Positions 16,229-24,010 of a stretch of 33,475 nucleotides of DNA are shown piece by piece. The DNA lies in NCBI GenBank assembly GCA_017996395.1, contig JAGOHA010000027.1:1-33475 (forward strand), given 5' to 3'. Source of the DNA: Acidobacteriota bacterium (GTDB lineage Bacteria > Acidobacteriota > JAAYUB01). A program made the translations under genes and the position numbers. Position 1 is the stretch's first letter; every line of letters begins with the position of its first letter. The notes under the pieces were generated by a model. It saw only the letters and a program-made list of their open reading frames with translations, was not told the origin of the DNA and ran no database searches.

Positions 16229-18646
16229 TCACTGGTGCTTGATCGCTGCGGCGGGATCGGTGGCGGCGGCGCGCAGCACGTGCGCCCCCACCGTGAGCAC
16301 CGTCACCGCGGCCACCGCCGCCAGCGGCAGCACAAACAGCCACAGCTCCAGGCCCGCCCGGACGGCGAAACCCTCCAGCCACAGGCGCACCCCCAGCGCC
16401 GCCACGGGCGCGGCCACGACGAAGCCCACGCCCATGAGCAGCAGGAACTCGCCCGTCAGCCACATCGTGATGCGGCCGGTGGAAGCGCCCAGCACCTTGC
16501 GGATGCCGATCTCCCGGGTTCGCTGCACCGCCATGAACGCCGCCAGCCCGAAAATGCCGAGCGCGTTCACCAGCAGCGCCAGCAGCGTGAAAAGCCCCAC
16601 CACCGTGCCGGCCATTTCGTCACCGCGGAACTGCTCGTCGTAATAGTCCTCGAGCAGGAAATACTCGAACGGGTTGCCGGGGAAGAACGCCCGGAACGAT
16701 CGCTCCACCTGCCGCATCGCCGCGGCGCGCTGTCCGGGCTGCATCTTCACGGCGAACACGCCCCGCAGGTCGCGACCGTACGGCATGAGCCGGAACAGGT
16801 GCGGCTCCACCGCCTGCTTCGGCGACTGCTGGTGATGGTCCCGGACCACACCCACGATGGTGAAGATATCGCCCCAGTAATCCACCGGCTGCCCCACCGC
16901 GTCCGCCGGCCGGGCGAAGCCAAGCCAGCGGGTGGCTGTCTCGTTGGGGACCAGGGCGCGGGCGTCGGCGGGGAACTCGCGGGAGAACCCCCGCCCGTGC
17001 GCCACCCGGAAGCCGAGCAGGCCCAGGTAGTCGTAATCAACCCCCACAATCTGGTAGTTCTTGCCCCGCCCCGGGTCCTCGCCCGCCCGGCGGATCGCGC
17101 CGGCGTCCCACAGGATCTGGCGGCCCGGCACCTCGGTGCCCACACATGTGCCCTGAACCGCCGGGTAGCGGGCCAGCTCCTCCTTGAACGCTTCCACCTG
17201 GGCCGGGAAGTTGTCGCCCCGCACCCGCGGCGCCGGCAGCACCAGGACGTCCCGCCGGTCGAAACCGAGATCCCGGTCCTTCAGAAAGGCCACCTGGTGG
17301 TACACCGCCAGGCTGGCCGTGGCCAGCACGAACGTGGCCACAAACTGGAAGACCACCAGCGCCTTGCGCAGCGCCGCGCCGCCCGCCCGGCCCGGCTGGT
17401 CCCGCAGCACCGCCGCCGGCTGGAACGCGGAGAGCGCCATGACCGGGTAGATCCCCGACGCGATCACCCCGGCGGCGAACAGGGCCGGCACCAGGGGCCA
17501 GGCGGCGGCGTCCGCCCACAGCCGGTACCCGGCCGGCGTGCCCGTCAGTTCGGCGAATGACGGCAGCAGCGCGCTGTACAAGGCGAAGGCGATCGCCGCC
17601 GCCAAGGCGTTGAGCGCCAGGTTCTCCACGAAGAACTGGATCGCCAGCTGCGCGCGGGAAGCCCCCACCACCTTTCGCAGGCCCACCTCCCTGGCCCGCA
17701 CCAGCGCCCGGGCGGTGGTGAGGTTCACGTAGTTGACCCAGGCCATGGCCAGCACGAAGACGGCGATGATGAGCAGCGTCCGCACCGTGGCCGCGTCGCC
17801 GCCCGGCTCGAGCTCCTGCATGAAGGGCGGATCCAGGTGGATGCCGGCCAGGGGTTGCAGCTTCAACTCGATGCGCAGGTTGTATGCCTGCATCAGCTCG
17901 CCGGCGTGCGCGTCCACCAGCCCGGTCAGCTTTTGTTCGAAGCCGGCGGGATCGGCGCCGGGACGCAGGCGCAGGTAGGTGAAGAAGCCCGTGTGGCCCC
18001 AGGCGGCGAGAACGTCCGCGCCGAACAGCTGCTCCAGATCCCGGAAGGGGAGCAGGAAGTCGCACTTCAGGTGGGCGTTGGGCGGGGCGTCGGCGAACAC
18101 ACCCGCCACCCGGTAGTCGGCCCGGCCGTCCAGGGTGAGGGGCCGGCCGAGGGGATCCTCGTCGCCGAAGAACCGCCGGGCGGCCGACCGGGACAGGAAC
18201 ACCCGGCCCGACCAGTCGGACGCCGCCAGGGAATCGCCCGCCAGCATGGTGAAGCGCAGGATCGAGGCGATCTGCGGCTCCGCGAAGAAGAGCCGCTCCT
18301 CGATGAACCGGATCTGGCGGTCCTTGCGCGCCATCACCGCCCGGTAGCGGAAGATCCGGGCGATTTCCTCCACCTCCGGATAGCCGTCCCGGATGAGGGG
18401 AGCGGCCGGCGGGCAGCAGGAGGCGAAGCGGACGCTCTCGCCCGTCTCCGTCGTCCGCTCGTACCGGAGCCGGTAGACTCGGTCCCAGCCGTCGTGGCAG
18501 CGGTCGAAGCTCCGCTCGAAGCCGACGTGGTGCAGGATGAGCAGGCAGGCGGCCATCCCCACAGCCAGGCCCAGCACCGTGATCGCGGAGAACAACGGGC
18601 TGCGCGTCATCTGGCGGCCGGCCCGCCGCACGTAATGTCCCAGCAT
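16229..18646 (-). CDS. MacB/FtsX-type ABC transporter permease
   Basis: An 805-residue inner-membrane protein of the duplicated MacB_PCD-FtsX type. One membrane span lies near residues 18-42, followed by a large periplasmic domain to about 280. The first FtsX domain contains REVGLRKVVGASRAQL (about 317-332), and a second periplasmic domain follows the span near 425-445. The second FtsX domain contains REIGIRKVLGASTGRI (about 708-723), with the final spans near the C-terminus. Such proteins form mechanotransmission exporters for lipoproteins, peptides or antibiotics together with an ATPase. No ATPase gene is adjacent, so the partner must be elsewhere. Orphan permeases of this size are common in Acidobacteriota. 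The ATG at 18646 follows AAGGAG by 6 nt. The substrate is unknown. Confidence 0.93.
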   Translation of the reverse strand: MLGHYVRRAGRQMTRSPLFSAITVLGLAVGMAACLLILHHVGFERSFDRCHDGWDRVYRLRYERTTETGESVRFASCCPPAAPLIRDGYPEVEEIARIFRYRAVMARKDRQIRFIEERLFFAEPQIASILRFTMLAGDSLAASDWSGRVFLSRSAARRFFGDEDPLGRPLTLDGRADYRVAGVFADAPPNAHLKCDFLLPFRDLEQLFGADVLAAWGHTGFFTYLRLRPGADPAGFEQKLTGLVDAHAGELMQAYNLRIELKLQPLAGIHLDPPFMQELEPGGDAATVRTLLIIAVFVLAMAWVNYVNLTTARALVRAREVGLRKVVGASRAQLAIQFFVENLALNALAAAIAFALYSALLPSFAELTGTPAGYRLWADAAAWPLVPALFAAGVIASGIYPVMALSAFQPAAVLRDQPGRAGGAALRKALVVFQFVATFVLATASLAVYHQVAFLKDRDLGFDRRDVLVLPAPRVRGDNFPAQVEAFKEELARYPAVQGTCVGTEVPGRQILWDAGAIRRAGEDPGRGKNYQIVGVDYDYLGLLGFRVAHGRGFSREFPADARALVPNETATRWLGFARPADAVGQPVDYWGDIFTIVGVVRDHHQQSPKQAVEPHLFRLMPYGRDLRGVFAVKMQPGQRAAAMRQVERSFRAFFPGNPFEYFLLEDYYDEQFRGDEMAGTVVGLFTLLALLVNALGIFGLAAFMAVQRTREIGIRKVLGASTGRITMWLTGEFLLLMGVGFVVAAPVAALGVRLWLEGFAVRAGLELWLFVLPLAAVAAVTVLTVGAHVLRAAATDPAAAIKHQ

Positions 18647-19064
18647 GATCGCTCCTTTGCAACCGAGTGGTCACCGCTGGTCCGTCATGAACCGTTGAAG
18701 CACCATTCTACGCGAAGCGGGGAGTTTTTGATTTCAGATATTGAATGGGAGGGGCGAGCCCGCTGCCGTTGGATCGACAAGTGCGGCAACCTGATTGGTA
18801 GTGTGATTCTGTCTCGCTTGCGTGTCATTCGAACGTCTCACCCGCGCAAGATCGTGACCGGGTGAGCCCGACAATCATTCAAGGCGAGGGAAAAAAGCCG
18901 CCGGTGTCTAACCGGCGGCCCATGAGACGAGGGCGTTCCCATCCTCGTCGGAGTTCTCGAATCGTTCCCCGGTCAGCACCGGCGGGGTACCCGGGCGGCT
19001 CACCTCGCTGGTTCGCCGCATCGCCGGTTCGCCGGTTCGATCCCCATCAGGCGGGACGCCTGAA
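18647..19064. other. Spacer between permease and hypD
   Basis: About 420 bp without a supported gene and without the mosaic repeat modules. It contains the hypD terminator (18891-18919) and a 7-bp hairpin TCAGGCG/CGCCTGA (19047-19063) directly after the hypD stop codon. The AT-rich patch 18720-18745 is a possible location for the permease promoter, but no convincing boxes are seen. Confidence 0.5.
18891..18919 (-). terminator. Rho-independent terminator of the hypD operon
   Basis: A perfect 9-bp stem, GCCGCCGGT (18897-18905) with ACCGGCGGC (18911-18919), has a 5-nt loop. On the minus strand it is followed by six T (18896-18891). It lies about 145 nt downstream of the hypD stop, so the mRNA has a fairly long 3' tail. 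Confidence 0.88.
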
Positions 19065-21428
19065 CTACACGTCCCCGTGGGCGGTGCGGGTGATGATTTC
19101 CTCCTGCAGCGCCGGGTTCAGGTCCACGAAATAGTCGCTGTAGCCGGCCACTCGGACGATGAGATCGCGATAGCGCTCCGGGTGGACCTGGGCGTCGCGC
19201 AGCGTGGCGGCGTCCACCACGTTGAACTGGATGTGGTGGCCGTCCATGCGGAAGTAGCCCCGCACGAGCTGGGCCACCTTGCGGCGGCCGGTCTCCTCGG
19301 CCATGAGCGACGGCAGGAACTTCTGGTTCAGCAGCGTGCCGCCCGTCCGCTGGTGGTCCATCTTGGCCGCCGAACGCACCACGGCGGTGGGCCCGCGGCG
19401 GTCGGCGCCCTGCACCGGCGAGATCCCCTCCGACAGCGGCTGCCGCGCCTTCCGCCCGTCGGGGGTGGCGCCGGTGACCCGGCCGAAGTAGACGTGGCAG
19501 GTGGTGGGAAGCATGTCGACGCGGTACGTGCCGCCGCGGGTGTTGGGCCGGCCGTCCACCGCCCGGACGTACAGGTCGAACACCCGCCGCATGACGGTGT
19601 CGGCCGCGTCGTCGTCGTTGCCGTAGCGGGGCGTCTTCTCGGCCAGCAGCAGGCGCAGGTCGTCGCGACCGGCGAAGTCGGTCCGGAGCAGCTCCATCAG
19701 CCCGGCCATGTCCAGGGTGCGGCGTTCGAACACGTGAGTCCTGATCGCCGACAGTGAATCGGTGATGGTGCCGATCCCGACGCCCTGGATGTACGAGGTG
19801 TCGTAGCGCGCGCCGCCGTCGTGGTAGTCGCGCCCCCGGGCCACGCAGTCGTCGATGAGGATCGACAGGAACGGCACGGGCAGGTGCTCGGCGAAGAGCC
19901 GCTCGATGACGTTGCTGCCCCGGATCTTCACGTCCACGAAGTGGCGCACCTGCCGCTCGAAAGCGGCCATGAGCGCGTCGAAGTCGGCCAGCGTCGCCGC
20001 CGCCCCGGTGGAGGGGCCCAGGCGGATGCCGGTGTTCGGGTCCACCCCGTCGTGCAGGGTGATCTCCAGGATCTTGGGCAGGTTGAAGTAACCCGTGAGG
20101 ATGTACGCCTCCTTGCCGAAGGCGCCCGCCTCGACGCAGCCGCTGGCGCCGCCGCAGCGCGCGTCCACCAGGCTCTTCCCCTGGCGCGTCAGCTCCTGGA
20201 CGATCGTGTCGGCGTTGAAGATGGACGGCTGGCCGAAGCCCGTCTGAAGGATTTTGAGCGCGCGCAGGAGGAACGCGTCGGGGCTCTTCCGGGAAAGCTG
20301 GATGTTGGAGCTGGGCTGCAGCAGCCGCATCTCCTCGATCACGTCGAGCAGGATGAACGTCAGGTCGTTCACGCCGTCGCCGCCGTCGGAGGTGAGCCCG
20401 CCCAGGTTGATGTTGGCGAAATCGGTGTAGGTGCCGCTCTCCTCGGCGGTGACGCCCACCTTGGGCGGCGCCGGCTGATTGTTGAACTTGATCCAGAACG
20501 CCTGGAGCAGCTCGCGGGCGTCCGCCTCGGTGAGGGTGCCGTCGGCCAGCCCCTGCCGGTAGAACGGCCAGAGGTGCTGGTCCAGCCGGCCGGGGTTGAA
20601 GGCATCCCACGGGTTGAGCTCGGTGATCACGCCCAGGTGGACGAACCAGTACGCCTGCAGCGCCTCGTGGAAGTCGCGCGGGGCGTGGGCGGGCACGCGG
20701 TCGCACACGGCGGCGATCCGCTCCAGCTCCGCCCGGCGGGCCGGGTCGGACGCGGCGGCGGCCAGCTCCCGGGCCCTGGCGGCGTGCCGCTCGGCGAAGA
20801 TCCCGATCGCCTCGGCGGCGATGCGCATGGCCTGCAGCTCCTCCTGCTTGTCCCACGCGCCGGGGTCGCCGTGGAAGTCGAGCGCGGCCAGCCGCGCGTC
20901 GATCTCCGTCTGGATGTCGCGCATCCCCTTGCGGTAGATCTTGTCGTCGAGCACGGTATGCCCCGGGGCCCGCTGCTCCATGAACTCGGTGAACACGCCG
21001 GCGTCGAAGGCGGCGCGCCACTCGGGCGTCATCCCCTCGAACAAGCGGTCCCGCTGCGTGGCGCCCTGCCAGAACGGCAGGATCTCGTCGCGGTAGATCC
21101 GGAGCGTCTCCGCGTCCACGCGGTAAGGGATCTTGGGCCGGCTGTCGAGAATCTGCAGATCCTCGAGGCTGTGAGCGGTGACCTCGGGGTAGGTCGGCGT
21201 GGCCTTGGGCGCCGGGCCGCGCTCACCGACGATGAGTTCGCCGTCGCCGATCCAGATCGTCTTGTGCGCCAGCACGTGGCGGAACGCCAGCGCGCGGCGC
21301 ATGGGAGCCGACACGCGGCGCGCCTCGGCGCTGCGGTAGAATTCGGTGATCAGCCGTGCCCGCTCCGGCGAGATCCGGGGGACGGCGTTCAGGCTTTCCT
21401 CGCGCAGCGCGCGAATCCGTTCGTTCAT
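19065..21428 (-). CDS. hypD: Trans-4-hydroxy-L-proline dehydratase (glycyl-radical enzyme)
   Basis: A 787-residue glycyl-radical enzyme of the pyruvate formate-lyase superfamily. Catalytic residues are C431 and E433 (GGASGCVEAGAFG) and the radical glycine G762 (RVAGYSD). In Clostridioides difficile HypD these are C434, E436 and G765, a constant offset of three, and long stretches match what I recall of that enzyme (TEFMEQRAPGHTV, NNQPAPPKVG, YIQGVGIGTITDSL, DMLPTTCHVYFG). The enzyme dehydrates trans-4-hydroxy-L-proline to delta1-pyrroline-5-carboxylate (EC 4.2.1.172), which a proline reductase can turn into proline. It is cytoplasmic and oxygen-sensitive. GGAGG lies about 6 nt before the ATG, which starts 1 bp after the activase stop. 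The symbol is shared with an unrelated hydrogenase-maturation gene. Confidence 0.9.
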   Translation of the reverse strand: MNERIRALREESLNAVPRISPERARLITEFYRSAEARRVSAPMRRALAFRHVLAHKTIWIGDGELIVGERGPAPKATPTYPEVTAHSLEDLQILDSRPKIPYRVDAETLRIYRDEILPFWQGATQRDRLFEGMTPEWRAAFDAGVFTEFMEQRAPGHTVLDDKIYRKGMRDIQTEIDARLAALDFHGDPGAWDKQEELQAMRIAAEAIGIFAERHAARARELAAAASDPARRAELERIAAVCDRVPAHAPRDFHEALQAYWFVHLGVITELNPWDAFNPGRLDQHLWPFYRQGLADGTLTEADARELLQAFWIKFNNQPAPPKVGVTAEESGTYTDFANINLGGLTSDGGDGVNDLTFILLDVIEEMRLLQPSSNIQLSRKSPDAFLLRALKILQTGFGQPSIFNADTIVQELTRQGKSLVDARCGGASGCVEAGAFGKEAYILTGYFNLPKILEITLHDGVDPNTGIRLGPSTGAAATLADFDALMAAFERQVRHFVDVKIRGSNVIERLFAEHLPVPFLSILIDDCVARGRDYHDGGARYDTSYIQGVGIGTITDSLSAIRTHVFERRTLDMAGLMELLRTDFAGRDDLRLLLAEKTPRYGNDDDAADTVMRRVFDLYVRAVDGRPNTRGGTYRVDMLPTTCHVYFGRVTGATPDGRKARQPLSEGISPVQGADRRGPTAVVRSAAKMDHQRTGGTLLNQKFLPSLMAEETGRRKVAQLVRGYFRMDGHHIQFNVVDAATLRDAQVHPERYRDLIVRVAGYSDYFVDLNPALQEEIITRTAHGDV

Positions 21429-21429
21429 C

Positions 21430-22353
21430 TCAGCCTCCGATCTGAACCGTCAGGCCATGGCGCTCCAGCGCCGCCCGGGCCGCCGCCACCCGCTCCGGCT
21501 CGGGAGGCACGGCGCCGGCGAACGCGTCGCACCGGCCCAACTTGATGTATTTCTGGCCGCCGCCCCGGTGGAAAGGCAGCAGAGCCACTCCGGTGATGCC
21601 GCCCAACTCCTCCAGGTACCGGCCCATGGCCTCCAGCGAGCCGGGATCGTCGTTGACTCCCGGCAGGAGCGGCACCCGGACCATGACGTGGGCGCCCCGG
21701 TGGACGAGGCGCTCGAGGTTGTCCAGGATCTGGCGGTTCGATCCGCCGGTGAACCGCTGGTGGGCCGCCGCGTCAATGACTTTCAAATCGAACAGGAATT
21801 CGCCGGCCAGCTCCGCCACGCGGTCCAGCACCCCGGCCGGGGCACAGCCGGCGGTGTCCACCACCGTGTCGATGCCCCGCTCGCGGCACAGCGCCAGCAG
21901 CGCGCAGAGGAAATCGGGCTGGGCCAGCGGCTCGCCGCCCGTGAACGTGGCGCCTCCGCCCGATTCGACGTAGAAGATCCGGTCCTGCTCGATCTCCGCC
22001 ATGACCTGCGCCGCGGTCACCGTCCGGCCGATCCGCTGGATGGCACCGGTGGGGCACGCCTCGGCGCACGCCCCGCAACGGACGCAGCGCGCGGCGTCGA
22101 TGACCGGACCGCCCGACGCCACCGCGACAGCGCCGCGGGGACAGGCGTCCACGCAGAACCGGCAGCCGGACACACACTTGTGGGGCTGCAGGACCATCTC
22201 CGGCTCCGGGGACAATCCCTCGGGATTGTGGCACCAGGCGCACCGGAGGGGACAGCCCTTCAGGAACACGCTGGTGCGGATCCCCGGTCCGTCATGAATG
22301 GCAAACCGCTTGATATCGAAGATGATTCCGGATATCTCACCGTCCGTCGCCAT
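21430..22353 (-). CDS. Glycyl-radical enzyme activating protein (radical SAM)
   Basis: A 307-residue radical SAM activase that installs the glycyl radical on the HypD protein encoded next. It has the CX3CX2C motif binding the SAM-cleaving cluster (C34, C38, C41 in KGCPLRCAWC). An insert with two ferredoxin-type 4Fe-4S motifs (C60-C71 and C90-C100) is typical of non-PFL activases. GGGATFTGGEPLAQ is the SAM-binding GGE segment. The ATG at 22353 is preferred because GGAGG lies 5 nt upstream; upstream in-frame ATGs at 22371, 22383 and 22392 lack such sites. It is the first gene of a two-gene operon, 1 bp from hypD, transcribed from the promoter at 22407-22435. Confidence 0.94.
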   Translation of the reverse strand: MATDGEISGIIFDIKRFAIHDGPGIRTSVFLKGCPLRCAWCHNPEGLSPEPEMVLQPHKCVSGCRFCVDACPRGAVAVASGGPVIDAARCVRCGACAEACPTGAIQRIGRTVTAAQVMAEIEQDRIFYVESGGGATFTGGEPLAQPDFLCALLALCRERGIDTVVDTAGCAPAGVLDRVAELAGEFLFDLKVIDAAAHQRFTGGSNRQILDNLERLVHRGAHVMVRVPLLPGVNDDPGSLEAMGRYLEELGGITGVALLPFHRGGGQKYIKLGRCDAFAGAVPPEPERVAAARAALERHGLTVQIGG

Positions 22354-22402
22354 CGCCGCCTCCAACCCCATGCGTGAGATCATCTGAACCATGATCTCTG
22401 AT

Positions 22403-22418
22403 ATCTGATATATCAGAT
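22403..22418. promoter_or_regulatory. Perfect 16-bp palindrome, candidate GntR operator
   Basis: ATCTGATATATCAGAT is perfectly self-complementary and covers the -10 box of the activase-hypD promoter. A further half-site-like CTGATATC lies just downstream at 22398-22405. Its size and AT-rich centre suit a dimeric GntR/FCD regulator, and the regulator gene is divergent next door. Binding is inferred. Confidence 0.65.
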
Positions 22419-22435
22419 TTTAGATCCAAAGTCAA
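22407..22435 (-). promoter_or_regulatory. Sigma70-type promoter of the activase-hypD operon
   Basis: On the minus strand TTGACT (22435-22430) and TATATC (22412-22407) are separated by exactly 17 bp. The -10 lies inside the 16-bp palindrome, so occupancy of that site would block transcription, which points to repression. Predicted transcription start is near 22400, giving a leader of about 45 nt. Confidence 0.65.
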
Positions 22436-22448
22436 TATTTGACATTGG
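22426..22448. promoter_or_regulatory. Inverted repeat spanning both -35 boxes
   Basis: CCAAAGTCAA (22426-22435), spacer TAT, TTGACATTGG (22439-22448): 10-bp arms matching at 9 positions. It holds the -35 elements of the two divergent promoters, only 3 bp apart. The symmetry extends beyond the -35 hexamers into CCAA/TTGG, so it may be a second regulator site, or chance symmetry of back-to-back promoters. Confidence 0.45.
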
Positions 22449-22467
22449 AAAAGACATGGAGTACTAT
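22439..22467 (+). promoter_or_regulatory. Sigma70-type promoter of the gntR-family gene
   Basis: A consensus TTGACA (22439-22444) is followed after 17 bp by TACTAT (22462-22467). The start codon is 85 bp downstream. This is the strongest consensus promoter seen in the window. Confidence 0.65.
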
Positions 22468-22551
22468 TTCATTCGACAATAATTTTTGGAACTTATTGAT
22501 GGTATTGGACTCAATCTCCACACCACAATGACGATCGCAGGAGGTTGACCC

Positions 22552-23226
22552 ATGGACGACGGATACCAGCTGAACTTGAAAACACTCAAGGAGCAGGTGT
22601 ACGATTACCTGAGCAACCAGCTCAGCCGGCAGGAATTGCGCCCCGGTGACGCCATCAATCTGGATGCCGTTTGCCACCGCCTGGGCGTGAGCAAGACGCC
22701 GCTGCGTGACGCGCTCATCGTGCTGGAGACAGAAGGATTCGTCCGCTTCCTGCCCCGCCGCGGGGTCTATGTGACCGCCCTGACCCTGCAGGACATCCGA
22801 GACATCTACCAGATCATCGGCGCGCTGGAGAGCGGCGCGGTTCTGGGTGGCCGCGGCCGGTTCCGCCCCGAGCACGCCGAAGCGATGGCCGGGCTCAACG
22901 CGGGCATGAAGGCCGCGCTGGACTCCGACGACTTCGCCGGCTTCTACCGCTTGAACCTGGCCTTCCACGACACCTACATCGAGCTGGCGGGCAACGCCGC
23001 CCTGCACCGGATCGTCCACACCCTGAAGAAGCGACTCTATGATTTCCCCAAGCGGGATCAACTCCTCAAGGAGTGGGAATACGCATCGGTTGACGAGCAC
23101 CAGCGCATCACCGAGTTGCTGACAGCAGGCGATCACGACGACGCGGCCACTTTCGTGCGCGACGTGCACTGGTCGTATCCGGTGCAAGAGCGGTTCATCC
23201 GGATCTACTACACGGGGATCAACTAG
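22552..23226 (+). CDS. GntR-family (FadR/FCD) transcriptional regulator
   Basis: A 224-residue DNA-binding regulator. The N-terminal winged helix-turn-helix (about residues 10-75) shows the GntR pattern LRPGDAINLDAVCHRLGVSKTPLRDAL and the wing FLPRRGVYV. The C-terminal all-helical FCD domain (about 85-210) has the metal/ligand-site pattern FHDTYIELAGN, DEHQRITELL and VHWSY. FCD regulators bind small carboxylates or amino-acid-like ligands. The gene diverges from the activase-hypD operon and shares its promoter region, so it most likely controls hypD in response to hydroxyproline or a product. A GntR-type repressor, HypR, plays this role for the unrelated hydroxyproline genes of Sinorhizobium. 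AGGAGG lies 7 nt before the ATG. Confidence 0.93.
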   Translation: MDDGYQLNLKTLKEQVYDYLSNQLSRQELRPGDAINLDAVCHRLGVSKTPLRDALIVLETEGFVRFLPRRGVYVTALTLQDIRDIYQIIGALESGAVLGGRGRFRPEHAEAMAGLNAGMKAALDSDDFAGFYRLNLAFHDTYIELAGNAALHRIVHTLKKRLYDFPKRDQLLKEWEYASVDEHQRITELLTAGDHDDAATFVRDVHWSYPVQERFIRIYYTGIN

Positions 23227-23275
23227 CCACCCCCGCGGGTTGAGAACGCATGCGGGTTTCCGCGCTGGTACCGAC

Positions 23276-24007
23276 ATGGAGCACGAACTCTACCAGGACC
23301 TGTACGAGCTCGAGGACGCTCACTGGTGGCACGTCCGCAAGCGGGACGTCTGCATGGCCCTCCTGCGGCGCTTCGCGCCGTCGGCGCGGCCGGAGATACT
23401 CGACATCGGCTGCGGCACCGGCAAGAACGTCGAGGCGTTCGGCGCCCTGGGCGATGCCTGGGGTGTGGACAGCTCCCCCGAAGCGGTGCGCTTCTGCGCT
23501 GCGCGCGGTCTGTCGCGCATCCGCCAAGAGCCTGCGGAACACACGAGCTTTGCCGACGCTGCCTTTGACGCCGTAACCCTACTCGATGTGCTCGAGCATG
23601 CCGACGACGCAGCGGTGCTGCGCGAGGCGCATCGCCTGCTCCGGACGGAGGGCGCCCTGGTCGTCACCGTGCCAGCCTACCAGTGGATGTGGAGCCGGTG
23701 GGACGTGGCGCTGCACCACCGGCGCCGCTACGGGCGACGGGATCTGCGCCGCCTCCTCGAATCGGCCGGATTCCGGGTGGTGATGTTTTCGAATATGCAC
23801 GCGCTCCTGGTGATCCCGGCCTGGCTCGTCCGAACGATCAAGTCGCGCCTGTTCCCGTCCGCGGAATACCCGTCGGATTTCCGCCTTTCGTCCCCATTGA
23901 TCAACCGACTGCTGCTGGCGCTGAGCGGGGCTGAAGCCTGGTTCCTCCTCCGCTGGTCCGTCCCCGTCGGGCTCACTCTCATCGCCGTGGCGCGAAAGGA
24001 GGCCTGA
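23276..24007 (+). CDS. Class I SAM-dependent methyltransferase
   Basis: A 243-residue methyltransferase of the type-11/12 Rossmann class. Motif I is ILDIGCGTGKN (41-51) and motif II has the acidic D of WGVDSSPEAV. DAVTLLDVLEHADD and EGALVVTVPAY are the expected post-motifs. The start MEHELYQDLYELEDAHWWH is typical of a subfamily often linked to surface glycan or lipid biosynthesis. The ATG at 23276 is chosen because this conserved start begins there; the Shine-Dalgarno is weak. A hydrophobic C-terminal region (about 180-240) could associate with membrane. It lies 49 bp after the regulator gene and 3 bp before the MFS gene, so the last two are probably co-transcribed. The substrate is unknown. 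Confidence 0.88.
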   Translation: MEHELYQDLYELEDAHWWHVRKRDVCMALLRRFAPSARPEILDIGCGTGKNVEAFGALGDAWGVDSSPEAVRFCAARGLSRIRQEPAEHTSFADAAFDAVTLLDVLEHADDAAVLREAHRLLRTEGALVVTVPAYQWMWSRWDVALHHRRRYGRRDLRRLLESAGFRVVMFSNMHALLVIPAWLVRTIKSRLFPSAEYPSDFRLSSPLINRLLLALSGAEAWFLLRWSVPVGLTLIAVARKEA

Positions 24008-24010
24008 CGC

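Noticed and set aside
19000-21021. 673-codon frame overlapping hypD in another phase
   Set aside because: Arg/Pro/Gly-rich out-of-phase reading of the same DNA; the HypD frame has every catalytic residue.
19065-21428. Choline trimethylamine-lyase, glycerol dehydratase or pyruvate formate-lyase
   Set aside because: Catalytic-residue spacing and many long motifs match HypD, and the regulator/activase context with another hydroxyproline enzyme agrees.
22432-23277. 281-codon minus-strand frame opposite the GntR regulator
   Set aside because: Antisense shadow covering the divergent promoter region; the plus-strand regulator has domain, start signal and promoter.
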